A program made the translations under genes and the position numbers. Shown here piece after piece: positions 1-11,125 of a DNA stretch of 64,000 bases (within the stretch, counting starts at the first letter, position 1; each line of letters starts with the position of its first letter). Origin of the DNA: Phycomyces blakesleeanus NRRL 1555(-) (Eukaryota > Mucoromycota > Mucoromycetes > Mucorales > Phycomycetaceae). The stretch is taken from contig NW_017265136.1 in the NCBI RefSeq assembly GCF_001638985.1, forward strand, positions 2,643,650 through 2,707,649, read 5' to 3'. The notes under the pieces are model-generated. The model was not told the DNA's origin, made no database searches, and saw only the letters and a program-made list of their open reading frames with translations.

Positions 1-435
1 TATATAAAACAAAAGAGTAGGTGATAATGAATATATGTATATATTTATATAGATCTGTATATATTTGTGTATATATGTATTATATAAAGGTAAAGCCAGG
101 ACAGATAAAGACGTTATCCTTTTTCTTTTTTGTGTATAAATTATTTCTCCGCCACGATTACCATAACAACTGACGCACTCTTCCTTTTTTTTTCTTATTG
201 TCATATGAAAATAGGTTGTCATTTCTATTGTTTTTGGATTGATTTTCTTCTTTCAATAATATTGTATTATATTATATAATATAAATTATTAGTATAATTA
301 TTTATTGTATATAGAAATCAAAAGGGTACAAGGAAGAGTAAATGAATAAAGTAACGTAATAAAGTATTTGGCATAAATTCACGAGCAAATATGACATGCA
401 CAATAAAGAAAAGGAAAAAAGAGAAGTAGGTACAG

Positions 436-480
<45 letters not shown>

Positions 481-597
481 AATGTATATAATGAGCCATC
501 TCAGCCTGACTTTATCTATTTCCCTACCCCATTCCATTTCATTTCCTACCCCCCTTCTATCTGACTACCCCCTTTTTTTTATTATTTTATTTTATTT
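1..597. other. Intergenic, AT-rich, microsatellite
   Basis: No gene is supported here. The stretch is very AT-rich and carries a compound (CA)n-(TA)n microsatellite at about 436-480. Its right edge is the 3' end of the minus-strand beta-helix gene. Short open frames in it are built from the repeats. Confidence 0.6.
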
Positions 598-3004
598 TCA
601 GATACATGGGGTGGAAGGATCCATCATGGGCTGGGTATTGTTCTTGAGAGTAAATGCTCTCCAGAAAGGAGGAATGGAGAGGTTTCGAAGGTGAGCTGGA
701 ACTGCATTGTCTAGGTCCTCTTCTGGACGAACATATAGATCCTAAAACAGAAATATAACAATGAATATAAATATTAAGGAGGCTTGATCTCTATTGGTAT
801 TTACCATAGGGATTCGAGCGCCGTTGAGACCGTGACGGTCCAAGAGATAGGTCTGGCGCCAAAGCACAGGTACTTGTCCTGGCACACTCGCCTTGGGATC
901 AAGTGGCCGGGTTACGTAGCAGTTTGTAGTGTCGACCGAGGCTTCTTTGAGATCAAGGTTACCCAAACTAATCACGTTGGGATCCAGATCAGCTGTGGCA
1001 GCAAACTTGTTGTGGGTAATCTCGATATTCCAGCCCCAGGGTGAGATAGGCACACTGCTGTTCCAGATTGGAGGCCGGATGGTATAGTTGTTGCGGGCAG
1101 TGTAAAAGTCAAAGAATGTGATTCCTTCATAGAGCCAGCCATAGACAGGTGAATTCAGATCTCGTTGGGGATCCATAAAGCGGTACAGAAAGTTGTCTGC
1201 TACAACCATGTTACTAACTTGCATAAAGTCAGCATGGACAGCTGCGTACAACATCACAGCTGTATTGGCAAGATAATTGGAGACAACATAGCCATCGACC
1301 TTGTAAACCGAATAAAGGTTAGATTCAATAAAAGAGACAATATGGTATTATCATCAAGAGAACATATTTTTTTTGTATGTTTTGTTTGTACTTACAGCAG
1401 ACGTGAATCTCATTGCTCCACCAAAATCACCCAATTGCCAACCAGCAATAAAATTCTGGTAGATGTATGTCTGGTTACTGCCCACAATGCTCACACCGTG
1501 GTCCTGTTCGGTCATTTCAATGTCTGGAAATGTAGCATTCTATAATTGAACTGTTTAGTTAAATATATATACATATATATATATATATGTATGTATTTCT
1601 TACCATCACATTTTCCTTTATGGTAATATCATTGGTAGAGTATAGCTGAACTGCCGATGCTAAATAACCCTGCTGGTCATCAAGGTTTCTTCCAAGACAT
1701 TGAGTGTAAAATTTGAGCTTATTAAGAGTAGCCTGGAGCTGAGAAGAAACCCAAGGTGACAGATTATCTACTTGTCGAAGATCCATGCTGTGTATATTTA
1801 TTAAGGGTTGAGTATACATCAAAATAACTTTATATTATATTGTACTTTCGAAATAAATGAAAATAAGAATAAAAATATTTACCCAAAAATGTTGTTTGAA
1901 ATTACACTATTCTTTTGGGTTTGGAAAAGTACACCGGTATCTAATTCAAAAAAAAAAGTTATATATATATATATATAAAATTGAATAGAATAATACCAGT
2001 AATAAAATCTACCAAGCTATTGATATACAAGGACTTACTTGTTGTATTGTAGTTTGGGATTAAGTGTGTTCCAGCATGACTCCTGTCACGTAAAAAGACA
2101 TTTCCATCTGTGCAAATAACCGAGAAAAAAAAAGGTTATCGTTAGGTACATTTGTGCACTTTATCAACAAAATCGATACTTTTTGAAACAAACCAAGGGG
2201 TAAAAAAAAAATATAGTAATGGTACTCTTGCTGTTTGGTTTTTTTTTCTTTATCACTCACCAACATAAAGCTGTTCTCCATAGTTGGATACAATTGACCC
2301 ACGGCCACCATTAATAAATATATTGCCAAGGATACTTGTTTCATCATCGTTTTCATGAGGATCAATCAAGATGTTCACGTTATCCAGAATCAGACCCTTT
2401 ATTGTCCAACCACGATTTAATGCAGGTACTAACACATCAGTATATATAATTAAAATCAAGATCAAAGCCAAAAAATAATGTAAAGAGGCATCAGTAAAAG
2501 AAAACAAAGAAAATACTAAAACTCACCAAGGATAGTGCCAGTAGTGTTTTTGTCAATGACAGTTAGGACGGTTGGATTTTTTGGATCTCCTGAAAGAGAC
2601 ACACCTGGAGGTAAGACGATGGGATAATCTGAAGGAAGGATCCATTGGCCTTTGAAAAGTACATACATTTTAAGGTGAGTGAAAAAAAAGGGTATATTAT
2701 TGAATATAAATAACTAAAGAATATCTCTTTGTCCTTACCTGATCCCATCTTTACAACAGAACGCCTATAGAGAATACATTAAGATGTCTTTTTTGTTTTT
2801 GTTTTGTTTTCTATTGATATTTGTATATATCTGGTACCCTTTGTCAACTGCATCGTCAATGAGAGCTTGGATATTGGGGTTGGCTTTTGTGTTTTCTTGG
2901 TAGGTTGAGATTGCGAGTAGATCGCAAGTAGAAGGCTCTGAAGGAAAGGCATTGGCAAGACTGACTACCAGAACAGCAGACAGAAAGACACCAAAGAGTT
3001 TCAT
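598..3004 (-). CDS. Secreted right-handed beta-helix (pectin lyase-fold-like) protein
   Basis: Ten exons read on the minus strand: 3004-2838, 2764-2739, 2649-2527, 2428-2261, 2107-2039, 1940-1883, 1787-1604, 1539-1396, 1299-805, 741-598. They join in phase to 525 residues ending FWRAFTLKNN..DPSTPCI. Residues 1-19 (MKLFGVFLSAVLVVSLANA) form a classical signal peptide, so the product is probably secreted. The body has short Asn/Gly/Val-rich strands such as GWTIKGLILDNVNI and NSVISNNIFG. With GVSLSGDPKNPTVLTVIDKN near the N-terminus, these look like rungs of a parallel beta-helix, as in pectin-lyase-fold and polysaccharide-acting proteins. I cannot assign a catalytic family or substrate. The first donor (GTACCAG) is non-consensus, but the frame only continues through it. 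The exons are clear; the family call is moderate. Confidence 0.72.
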
Positions 3005-5710
3005 TCTAATGTAATGTAATGTAATGTGATTTTAATGATGAGAAAGAGAATAAAGGAATTGGTTAATACGGCGATCAATTGAAGACTATTTATTCACTAT
3101 TACTTTTTTTTTAAAAAAAAAAATTATAAAATTAGTTCGTATACATCTATATAAATGTACAATTCGACTTTCCTTTTCTTTTTTACTATTAAAATCTATA
3201 AATATTTTAGAAATTCTCAGGTGTATGTATCTGTATCTGTATCTGTGCCCATGCCTATGCCTATGCCTGTGCCTATGCTTATAACTGTGCTTGTGCTTGT
3301 ACCTGTACTTATGTGTCTGTCTGGCTCTCTTGATGTACAACCCTAAACCAGGGTTTACATATATCTATATATTGTTCTAGAGGTGCATGGAGAATTTTAT
3401 TCAAATTTCAAACTGAACCAAGCCAATTCATTTAGCCAAGCTAATGTACTAACTAAAGCAAATAAATAAATAAATTAACTCTATTGTCTAATCCACACAA
3501 GGCATAGACAGAACTCTTTTGTATATGTATGTATTGGTATGAGAATATAATGGTCCACAGAGTCAATCGGTATTGGTGCTCAATGATAATAATGATAATA
3601 AGCAACAGCACGAAATGAACAAGAAAAATAATTTTTAAAAAAAATATAAAAAAAAGTCGAAAGCTTATTAGACTAGTTATTATTATTGCTAAAGACAGTG
3701 AACCTATCAGAAGAAGAAGCCAATGAAAAGGAAGAAATGTTTTTATAGCTATAGCTATATATATATATATATTATAAATGATAATAAAAGTCCTTTATTC
3801 TGGTTTGTTATCTAATACACAGCAGGTATTTTTTACAAGTAACTAAAATAAATATATAATGTAAATGAATTACGTTTACGCCACAGTGTGGCTTGCTTTA
3901 TTTTATTTTATATTATTTTTGAAAATGAATCGATCGTGGTATTTTGTGGGGTGATGTTTTTATATATATAAAATATAAATATGTATGTAGTTTGGGAACA
4001 AATAGAAAAAGCAAAATCTTATTTGTAGTTGATATCAAGTAGAAATACAAGTAATAATAATAATAATAATAATAGTAGTAGTAGTAAAATTGGCGATCAA
4101 CACAAAATCACGCCATTTAACAAGAAATATGAAATAAAAAACAAACAGGAAACAATCTCTCTCTCTCTTTCTTCTTACTCTATTCAATTTATATACAAGA
4201 TTATAAGAGCCGTAATCAATGCTATTACAATCTAAAGAAAGATAAAGACAAAGGTGCTGCAAAATATTCTCCACGTCAGTATGACAGAGCGGGCTATTTA
4301 GAAAGGAAGGAAGTGCAACGGAAGGACAGGCTCAGCAGTAAAAGACACAGAAACCCTATTGACAGAGTTTATTTTTCTTCTTACAGAGAAAATCATGAAT
4401 TGTGTGTCTATGAACCAACTTTCATTTGAATTTGACATTTCTTTTCGTATTCTTCTTTGAGTTCCACATCAGATTTAATCGAAATGAACAAGCGAGGTCC
4501 CATAAAACGTCCCTCTTTCTCTCTACCATATATTTCTGCTGCTTTTTTATATATGTTTTGGTTTGTTCATTCTGGCAAGAAGAAGAAAACAAACAGAAAG
4601 AACAAATTAAGGTAAAGGAACATATAGCGAAATATTAAACCAAGATGATAAAACTTGTCAATACTGCCAATAGTAATAGTAATATTAATATTAAATGATT
4701 CTGTTGCGAATAATAATGAACATCAAAGATCGCAAAATAAATCGCACAATTTATAGAGATAGAATCGAGATACGCAAATTTTAGTCCGAAAATCCAATAC
4801 CAGTAAAGATTATCTAAAAAAAAAGAATAGAAAAAAAAAAGGTTTACATGAATATGCATACATACAAATAAATAAATAAATAAATAAAAAGTGAATATTT
4901 CTTGTACTTTTCACCAATAACAACAAGTCTTTTCCCACACACACATACAACTTACTTACTATTTCACTCATTTGCTTGTCCCCTCCCCCTCTCCTTCTCT
5001 TTCATTTGACTACCCCTAAGCCCTCTCTCTCTCTCTATATATATATGTATGCTTATGTCTACCTCTTTATCAATTGAGATTCTCTTTGTTTCCTTGTTTT
5101 CTTTTTCTTTTCGATAGTGATTAATATGATTTATTATTATAATGATTATAATTATAATCAAGTGTCCTATCTTTTTTTTTCTTTTCTTTACTAATACGCC
5201 CAAAAGCCTTGATCGAGTATGGACATGATTATGAATGTAAATATGAATATGAATATGAATATTGTTATTGTTATTTGGCTTTTATATATATATATATATA
5301 TATATAAATTGAAAGAGGATGTGTTGGTTATTATACTGATAAAATGACATACGCTTTTTTTTTTCAAGGTGACCTTTTTCCTATTCTTCTTCTTATTCTT
5401 TTATACATAGTATATACATAAAAAGCGAAAAGAAAAGGAAAGAGAGGAAGAACAGCCAAAAAAAGGGAAATCAATAGTAAAGGTGATTATGTACAGTCAA
5501 TTGTGCGTTTGCGATAGTGTGTGGGTTTTTGTGATATATTGTACGGGAGTGCTTGTGTGTGTGTGTGTGGACGTGCGATAGTGTTTGTTCCGTTCTGCTC
5601 TGTTTTGCTCTGCTCTGGATTGGATTGGATTGATTTGATTTGGTTTGCTCTGCTCTACTCTTTTTTGTTTTTTCTTTTTTGTTTTTGTTTTATAGGTTTG
5701 CCTTCTTTCT
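3005..5710. other. Intergenic 2.7 kb, AT-rich with simple repeats
   Basis: No complete gene is supported. Visible content includes diverged (CTGTAT)/(TGCCTA) hexamer repeats at 3227-3310, (AAT)n at about 4054-4080 and (TA)n tracts at 3756-3772 and 5285-5310. There is a small perfect palindrome GCCACA-G-TGTGGC near 3880. About 4186-4430 is less AT-rich and holds an open frame without a start codon; it is discussed as a finding. Confidence 0.5.
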
Positions 5711-6022
5711 TTACTCTTCCGAGACTTCTGTGATTGGTCTCAACCAAGGACCGTCTGGATCCTGTGGATAAGTTAGGTTCTGGAGCTGCCAGAGAAGCAG
5801 CATAACCGTAGTAGAGATAGTGGCCGCAACAAAGGTGGCTGCGGCTAGTCGCTGGAAGAAAGCAGACTGTCGGTGAAGGAAGCGTCGTATCGCATGTGTG
5901 CAGCTGGGAGTGGAATCAGTCGAAGAAGAGATAGAAGAAGAAGATTGTGGTATGGAGAGGTAGATGGAATCATAAGACGGAGGGTCCTTTGGGACAAGTA
6001 ATTGTGAATGAGAAGTGGCCAT
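5711..6022 (-). CDS. Small single-pass membrane protein with PPxY motif, hypothetical
   Basis: Single-exon frame of 103 residues starting at the ATG complementary to 6020-6022 (MATSHSQLLV). The longer upstream frame is only translated low-complexity leader, so this first compact Met is preferred. Residues 14-17 are PPSY, a PPxY motif of the kind bound by WW domains of Rsp5/Nedd4-type ubiquitin ligases. A Ser-rich stretch follows (27-40). Residues about 58-80 (LAAATFVAATISTTVMLLLW) form one hydrophobic membrane segment, and a short acidic tail ends ITEVSEE. This layout, a cytosolic PPxY plus one membrane segment, resembles small Rsp5 adaptors, but that is inference. No family is recognised, and the flanking DNA is very repeat-rich. 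Confidence 0.5.
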   Translation of the reverse strand: MATSHSQLLVPKDPPSYDSIYLSIPQSSSSISSSTDSTPSCTHAIRRFLHRQSAFFQRLAAATFVAATISTTVMLLLWQLQNLTYPQDPDGPWLRPITEVSEE

Positions 6023-7131
6023 TGTGAGCAACAGAATCAAGTGATTAAGAAGTAAAAATATATATATAAAATAAAGGCTAGAAGAATGAAGAAGAATGAA
6101 GAAGAATTTTTGTTTTTTTTTGTTGTAAAAAAAAAAAGAAAAAAAAAAAGAAATAGGAATAGAGACAAGCACCCACACCCACACCCACACCCACTCTATA
6201 CGCACACACACCCATACCCATACACAGGCTCAAGCATTTGTACACACACAGCACACAACACATATTCACACACATACTTGCACACAGCAAGGTAAAATAT
6301 GAAACCTATAACCTCTCTCTCTCTCTCTCTCTCTCTCTCATACACACAGAGAGGCATACTATACAATATGCACTATGCACTATACATGATCCACGATCCA
6401 TTATCCCACTCTCTTTTTCTCTTATAAAATTTTGCGCCGCTCAAATGGCTTTTATTTTGTTCGAATTAAAATAAGAATAAAGGAAAGGCAAAATGGAAGT
6501 AATGGTTGATTGCGTCACCAGACTCCAAAAAACTCTATGTTTAATAGAAATGTATTAATAAATAAATAAATATATATATATTTCTCTCTTTCTTCTTTAA
6601 GAAAAACGTACTGTAGTTGCTCTTTACACTCAACACTCTTTATACTCTACACACTCAGTCACATTCACATACGCAAAAACCAAAAGAAAAAAGCGTATCT
6701 TGGATTCAAATTCCAAAGATTTCTTTTTTTTTTTTTCAATTTTTGGTTTAAAGTGTTTCAAAAATAATGTTAATGATAGAGCTGTATACAGTCAAATTGC
6801 TTGATCTAATTCAGGAAATATACTGCTCTTATTTGAAGTTACCTATATATATATATACAGTTTGATATCTTGTTTGAAGAATAACCAATATTAATTAAAC
6901 TTTTTTTTTTTTTTTTTTACCAATTGTTATTATTAAAATTGTCGGTCATTTAATACATGTATATATCACTTTCTCTCTCTCTCTCTCTATAACTCACTGT
7001 CTCTGTTTGCCTTGTCTGGCTGTTATTATTCGTGTGTGTGTGTGTGTGTGCCTGAGTCTACCTAGTGTTTATCTAGTGTGGAATCGCTCTTTATTTATTT
7101 ATTTTTTTTACCTATTATTTTCTTAAAGAAA
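6023..7131. repeat. Intergenic, repeat-rich
   Basis: Contains (CCCACA)n at about 6173-6193, mixed CA-rich tracts to 6296, (CT)n at 6313-6340, an (AAAT)n tract near 6560 and (CT)n/(GT)n around 6970-7050. It separates two divergently transcribed genes, the small membrane protein (minus) and Ku70 (plus), and must hold both promoters. No specific element is recognisable. Confidence 0.55.
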
Positions 7132-10100
7132 ATGGTCGAACAAGAAATGGAATCCTTTGTAATGAATCCCATTGTAAGATTATTCCTCTCACTTTTTTTT
7201 TAATCGATTGATTGATTGATGAATCTTTATAATTATTATCGCTGCAGGATTTAAACAATGAAAGTACATTGTTTGTAATCGATTGTTCTCCTGCAATGCT
7301 GACTCCTCGTAATGGCAGGGTTCCTGTCTTACAAGTCTTGCACTACTTGGAAAAAATATTCTTGAATAAGATGCATGATTCTAAAGAGGACCGTGTTGGT
7401 ATACTATTATACAACACTGTAAGTTGAATACAAATAATATTAATTCATCAACTCTTCAGAAAGAAAGAGAGAGAGAGAGAATGTATATATGTATATAATC
7501 AGTATAGTGCTTTAAGGAATGATGGTAGTAACATCTGATTAATTGAATTGAATTGAATGAATTACATGTATATGTATTATCTATATATCTATCTATTATT
7601 ATTTTTAAAAAAAAAAACATGCACACATACACAAAATTTTACTATTAGGGTCTTTTAGATGCAAGTGCGGATAAACACGCTTGTTTTTTCTACGATCTGA
7701 ATTACCCGTCAACAAAGCTTATCAACCATATGAGTGACCTGTCAACAGGTAAATATATTTACTTTTATATACATCGATCTGTGTGTATAGTCGAATGATT
7801 TTTTTTAATATGACTATATGTGTAGGATGGCTATCCTTTGATGAGATTTATGGATCGACTAGAGATGGGATATCATTAGAACAAGTCTTATGGATGGCAA
7901 CCGATGCCTTCAAGTCAAAGGGAACCGGAGCCCAGCTTGGCAGAAAACAGATTGTATTGATTACCACCCAAGATGATCCTCACAGTGACCAACCAGAAGA
8001 AAGAACAGAAGCTCTTAGATATATCGAGGTAATTATCGAGAAAGGGTAATGATTTCATTACTATTATTTATTTATTTATTATCTTAATATTACTATTAAT
8101 AAAGAGTCTCCATCAATCCTTGGTTACCAAACGTGCGGAATCAAGCCGACACGACGATAGAAATTCGGATATTGAAGATCCAAATGTATGTATAGAAATA
8201 TATAATAAGCATTAACTAATCATAATACTAATTATTCAATCATTAATTCCTATATTAAAAAAAAAAAAAAAGAATATTATCAAATTGATCGTGTGTGGAA
8301 TTGACCGACCCGAACATGCCTTTAATTACTCATTATTTTACAAGGTAAGGATTACGAAATAATTAGATAATTAAGACAAATAGTAGTATTAGTATTAGTG
8401 GTAGTGGCAATGGCAATGGCAATGGCAATGATGGTGGTTTTTATAATATATACTTTTTGGTTTGGTTTGGTTTGGTTTGGTTTGGCTTGGTTTATTTTTT
8501 AGTTTAAAGAAATAAATGGATATTTTTGCTAGTATATACTCAATGATGATAAATATGTATATCTTGTATGTTGTTAATGTGGATTCTCATTGTGTGTAGG
8601 AATTCGGTCATCCTGATATTTTTGGCGGCTATCAATCTAGCCAATCAAATGTGATCCAGAGTCCATCCTCTATTCTGAAAAAAGTGCTTCCAATGGTTAC
8701 TCAAAACCGAGGACTCAGAAACACGGCATTCCACCTGCCACTTCATTTGACAGAAGGAGCGACAATTGGTGTTACTGGGTAAGCTAATATATATATATAT
8801 ATATATAAAGAGAGAGAATATACAATTATTTGAGTGATTGATTGATTTGTAAATATATTTTATGGTAGTATTTCTGTTGCTAGGCGACAAAAAAGACCAA
8901 ATCTTGTGGAAGTAACAAAGAACGAAGGGGGAGTAGAACTAGTCGAGAAATCGACATATTACGAAGATATGGTAAACAAAACAAAATAAAATAAAGGCAG
9001 GTTGGTTTGTAAGCTTATCTTGTGTTACAATCTTACAGGACACGGGCCAGAATCTCCGTCTGGATACAATATCTAGTGCGTTTGAATATGGTGGATTAAA
9101 TGTGCCCTTATCAAAAGAAGATATAAAAAAAGCTCAATACATAAGAGAACCAGGCAAGTATTAATTAAGATACTTTATATATATTTTCTTGGATCAAAAT
9201 CAGTTAATATATATAAATATATAAAAGATATTATTAACAATAATAATAATCGTTCGTTGATCTGTGCGATTAGGAATTGTTGTGCTTGGATTTAAACCGC
9301 GTAAAGCCCATTTACCGCACCACACTATTGGCCGTACCTATTTTATTGCTCCCGACGAATCAGTAAGTCCATCAACAAAATAAAAAATAAAAAAGAAGCG
9401 CAGAATAAAATAGAATAAAACACATGGTGGTAGTGCGTGTGTGATGTGTGTATCCATTCGTTCGATTGTTCGTCCATTTGTGCGTGCTTGGGTTCGTTTA
9501 GACTATTGATCCATTTCTTGTCTTGGACTAAAATAATACTTTATTTTATAGGCTTATTCGGGTAGCACTGAAGTATTGAGAGCTTTACACACCACCTTGA
9601 CAAATTCAGACAAGATATGCTATACCTTTTGTGTATTTAGTGGTAATTCTGCACCAAGAGTTATGGTATTAATGCCACAGGTAAGAACAGCAGTATTAGC
9701 ATTAACATTAGCATTTATATTAATGAAAGTAAAAATAAAATAAAATATAGAGAAATGATAGATAGGCTGATAGATAGATAGACTGATAGACGGATAGGCA
9801 GATAGATAGATGTTATTGTTGGATTGCGCAAAGATGTTAAAACTGAGTCTATTATTGATATTTATTTTATTTGTTTGTCAAAAAAATATATAAATATTTA
9901 AAGAAATCTCCGTCTGGATTTGCTGGCATCCTTTTGCCGTATACTGAAGAAATTCGAGCCTTGCCGATAGAATCAACTCCGGAAGGTAAAAAAATAAAAT
10001 AAGAAATAAGGCAGACCACAGATCATAATTTAAAGATAATGATAACGATAGTCATTGATATTACAGTATAATGTTAATGCTACTATCATAGTTTCAAAAC

Positions 10101-10448
10101 CATTGTTGGAATCAGCAGAAAGGCTTGTTGGACATCGTAAACCAAATGATGATGATATCTGGGGATATCCTGATCCATGTATGATTATCCTTACATAATA
10201 TGATCAATGCAATTAATGGGTATATGCTTTGTAGCAATCGAGAGACACCGTAGATTACTAGATGCCATTGCACTCCAAAGAGACATACAAGAAATAACCG
10301 AACAGCCATTGACTGAACCCGTTGATCGAGTAAGAAGAATTAATTGATTGATTTTATTTTATTTATTTATTTATTTAATTTCAATTAGACATTGGAACCA
10401 TTTATCAACCAATTTAAGGCTACTGTAACCAGAGAGAATAATCTATAG
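7132..10448 (+). CDS. KU70: Ku70, DNA end-binding subunit, lacking SAP domain
   Basis: Fifteen exons: 7132-7173, 7248-7418, 7649-7748, 7826-8028, 8105-8185, 8273-8344, 8600-8778, 8869-8971, 9039-9153, 9274-9362, 9552-9680, 9904-9985, 10092-10178, 10235-10329, 10389-10448. They give 535 residues in frame. Ku70 pairs with Ku80 to ring DNA ends in non-homologous end joining and at telomeres. The N-terminal vWA-like domain begins STLFVIDCSPAM and runs to about 220. The beta-barrel core includes EPGIVVLGFKPRKAH..PHHT and SPSGFAGILLPYTEEIRALP, which match Ku70 rather than Ku80. A helical arm ends at FKATVTRENNL. Known Ku70 proteins usually carry a C-terminal SAP domain; none is seen here. The intron after 9153 begins GCAAGT, a GC-AG intron, and family continuity (EPG-IVVLGFKP) supports it. 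Confidence 0.93.
9154..9273 (+). other. GC-AG intron in Ku70
   Basis: The intron starts GCAAGT and ends TTAG. Reading through the donor reaches an in-frame TAA within a few codons. Splicing at GC gives the expected Ku70 core strand (EPGIVVLGFKP). No GT donor nearby keeps the frame. Confidence 0.85.
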
Positions 10449-11125
10449 TTTATTATACAAACCAAAAAAAAATAATAATATTTTTTTACCTCGGATCATT
10501 ATTGTTAATATTTATTATATATTTAAATTTAAAATTGAAACATTCTGCAAAAAATAAACATTATAAGCCGCAGCAATAAAATGATAAAGAAAAGAGAGAG
10601 AGAAAGAAAAAGGGATGTCTTACATAAACATTTTGCTTAAAAAGAATAAAATATATATATAGAAATCAGGGTGGAATAGGATCTGTTTCTATCGATAAGC
10701 CAAAAAAAAAAAATTATATAAATAAATAAATAAATAAATAAATAATATTATACGCTATTTATTTTCTAGTTATAAAAGGCGCCAAACGGAATAAAGAATC
10801 AAAAAAAAAATAAAAAAAAAATAAGAATAAGATTACCGACACCGTAGTTTTAAAAAGCACAAAAAAAAACATGCTAAAAAAAAATCCTAATCCTAATCCT
10901 AATCCTAATCCTAATCGCCTGCAAAATCCAGCAAATCTATATACAAATTAAATTAAATTAAATTAAATTAAATTAAAAAATATATATATATATATAAATA
11001 CAAGCATAATAATTTCTCTATTTTTCTTTCATTTTTTTCTTTTATTCAATTCAATTCAAATTTTCTTATTGGACTTCTTTATACATCTTTACAGCTTACC
11101 TTACTAATTTAATCTTTAAATCATA
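10449..11125. other. Intergenic with (CCTAAT)n tract
   Basis: A 3' flank of Ku70 and 5' flank of the arrestin gene, very AT-rich. It includes an (AAAT)n tract near 10715-10745, a short hexamer array (CCTAAT, about five copies, 10886-10916) and (AATTA)n at about 10943-10975. No gene is seen. Confidence 0.6.
10886..10916. repeat. (CCTAAT)n hexamer microsatellite
   Basis: About five direct copies of a CCTAAT unit. It resembles but does not equal the common fungal telomere repeat (CCCTAA), so it is best called an ordinary microsatellite. Confidence 0.7.

Noticed and set aside
10886..10916. Internal telomere sequence
   Set aside because: The unit is CCTAAT, not CCCTAA; only about five copies, so a simple microsatellite. 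Its place next to Ku70 is probably chance.
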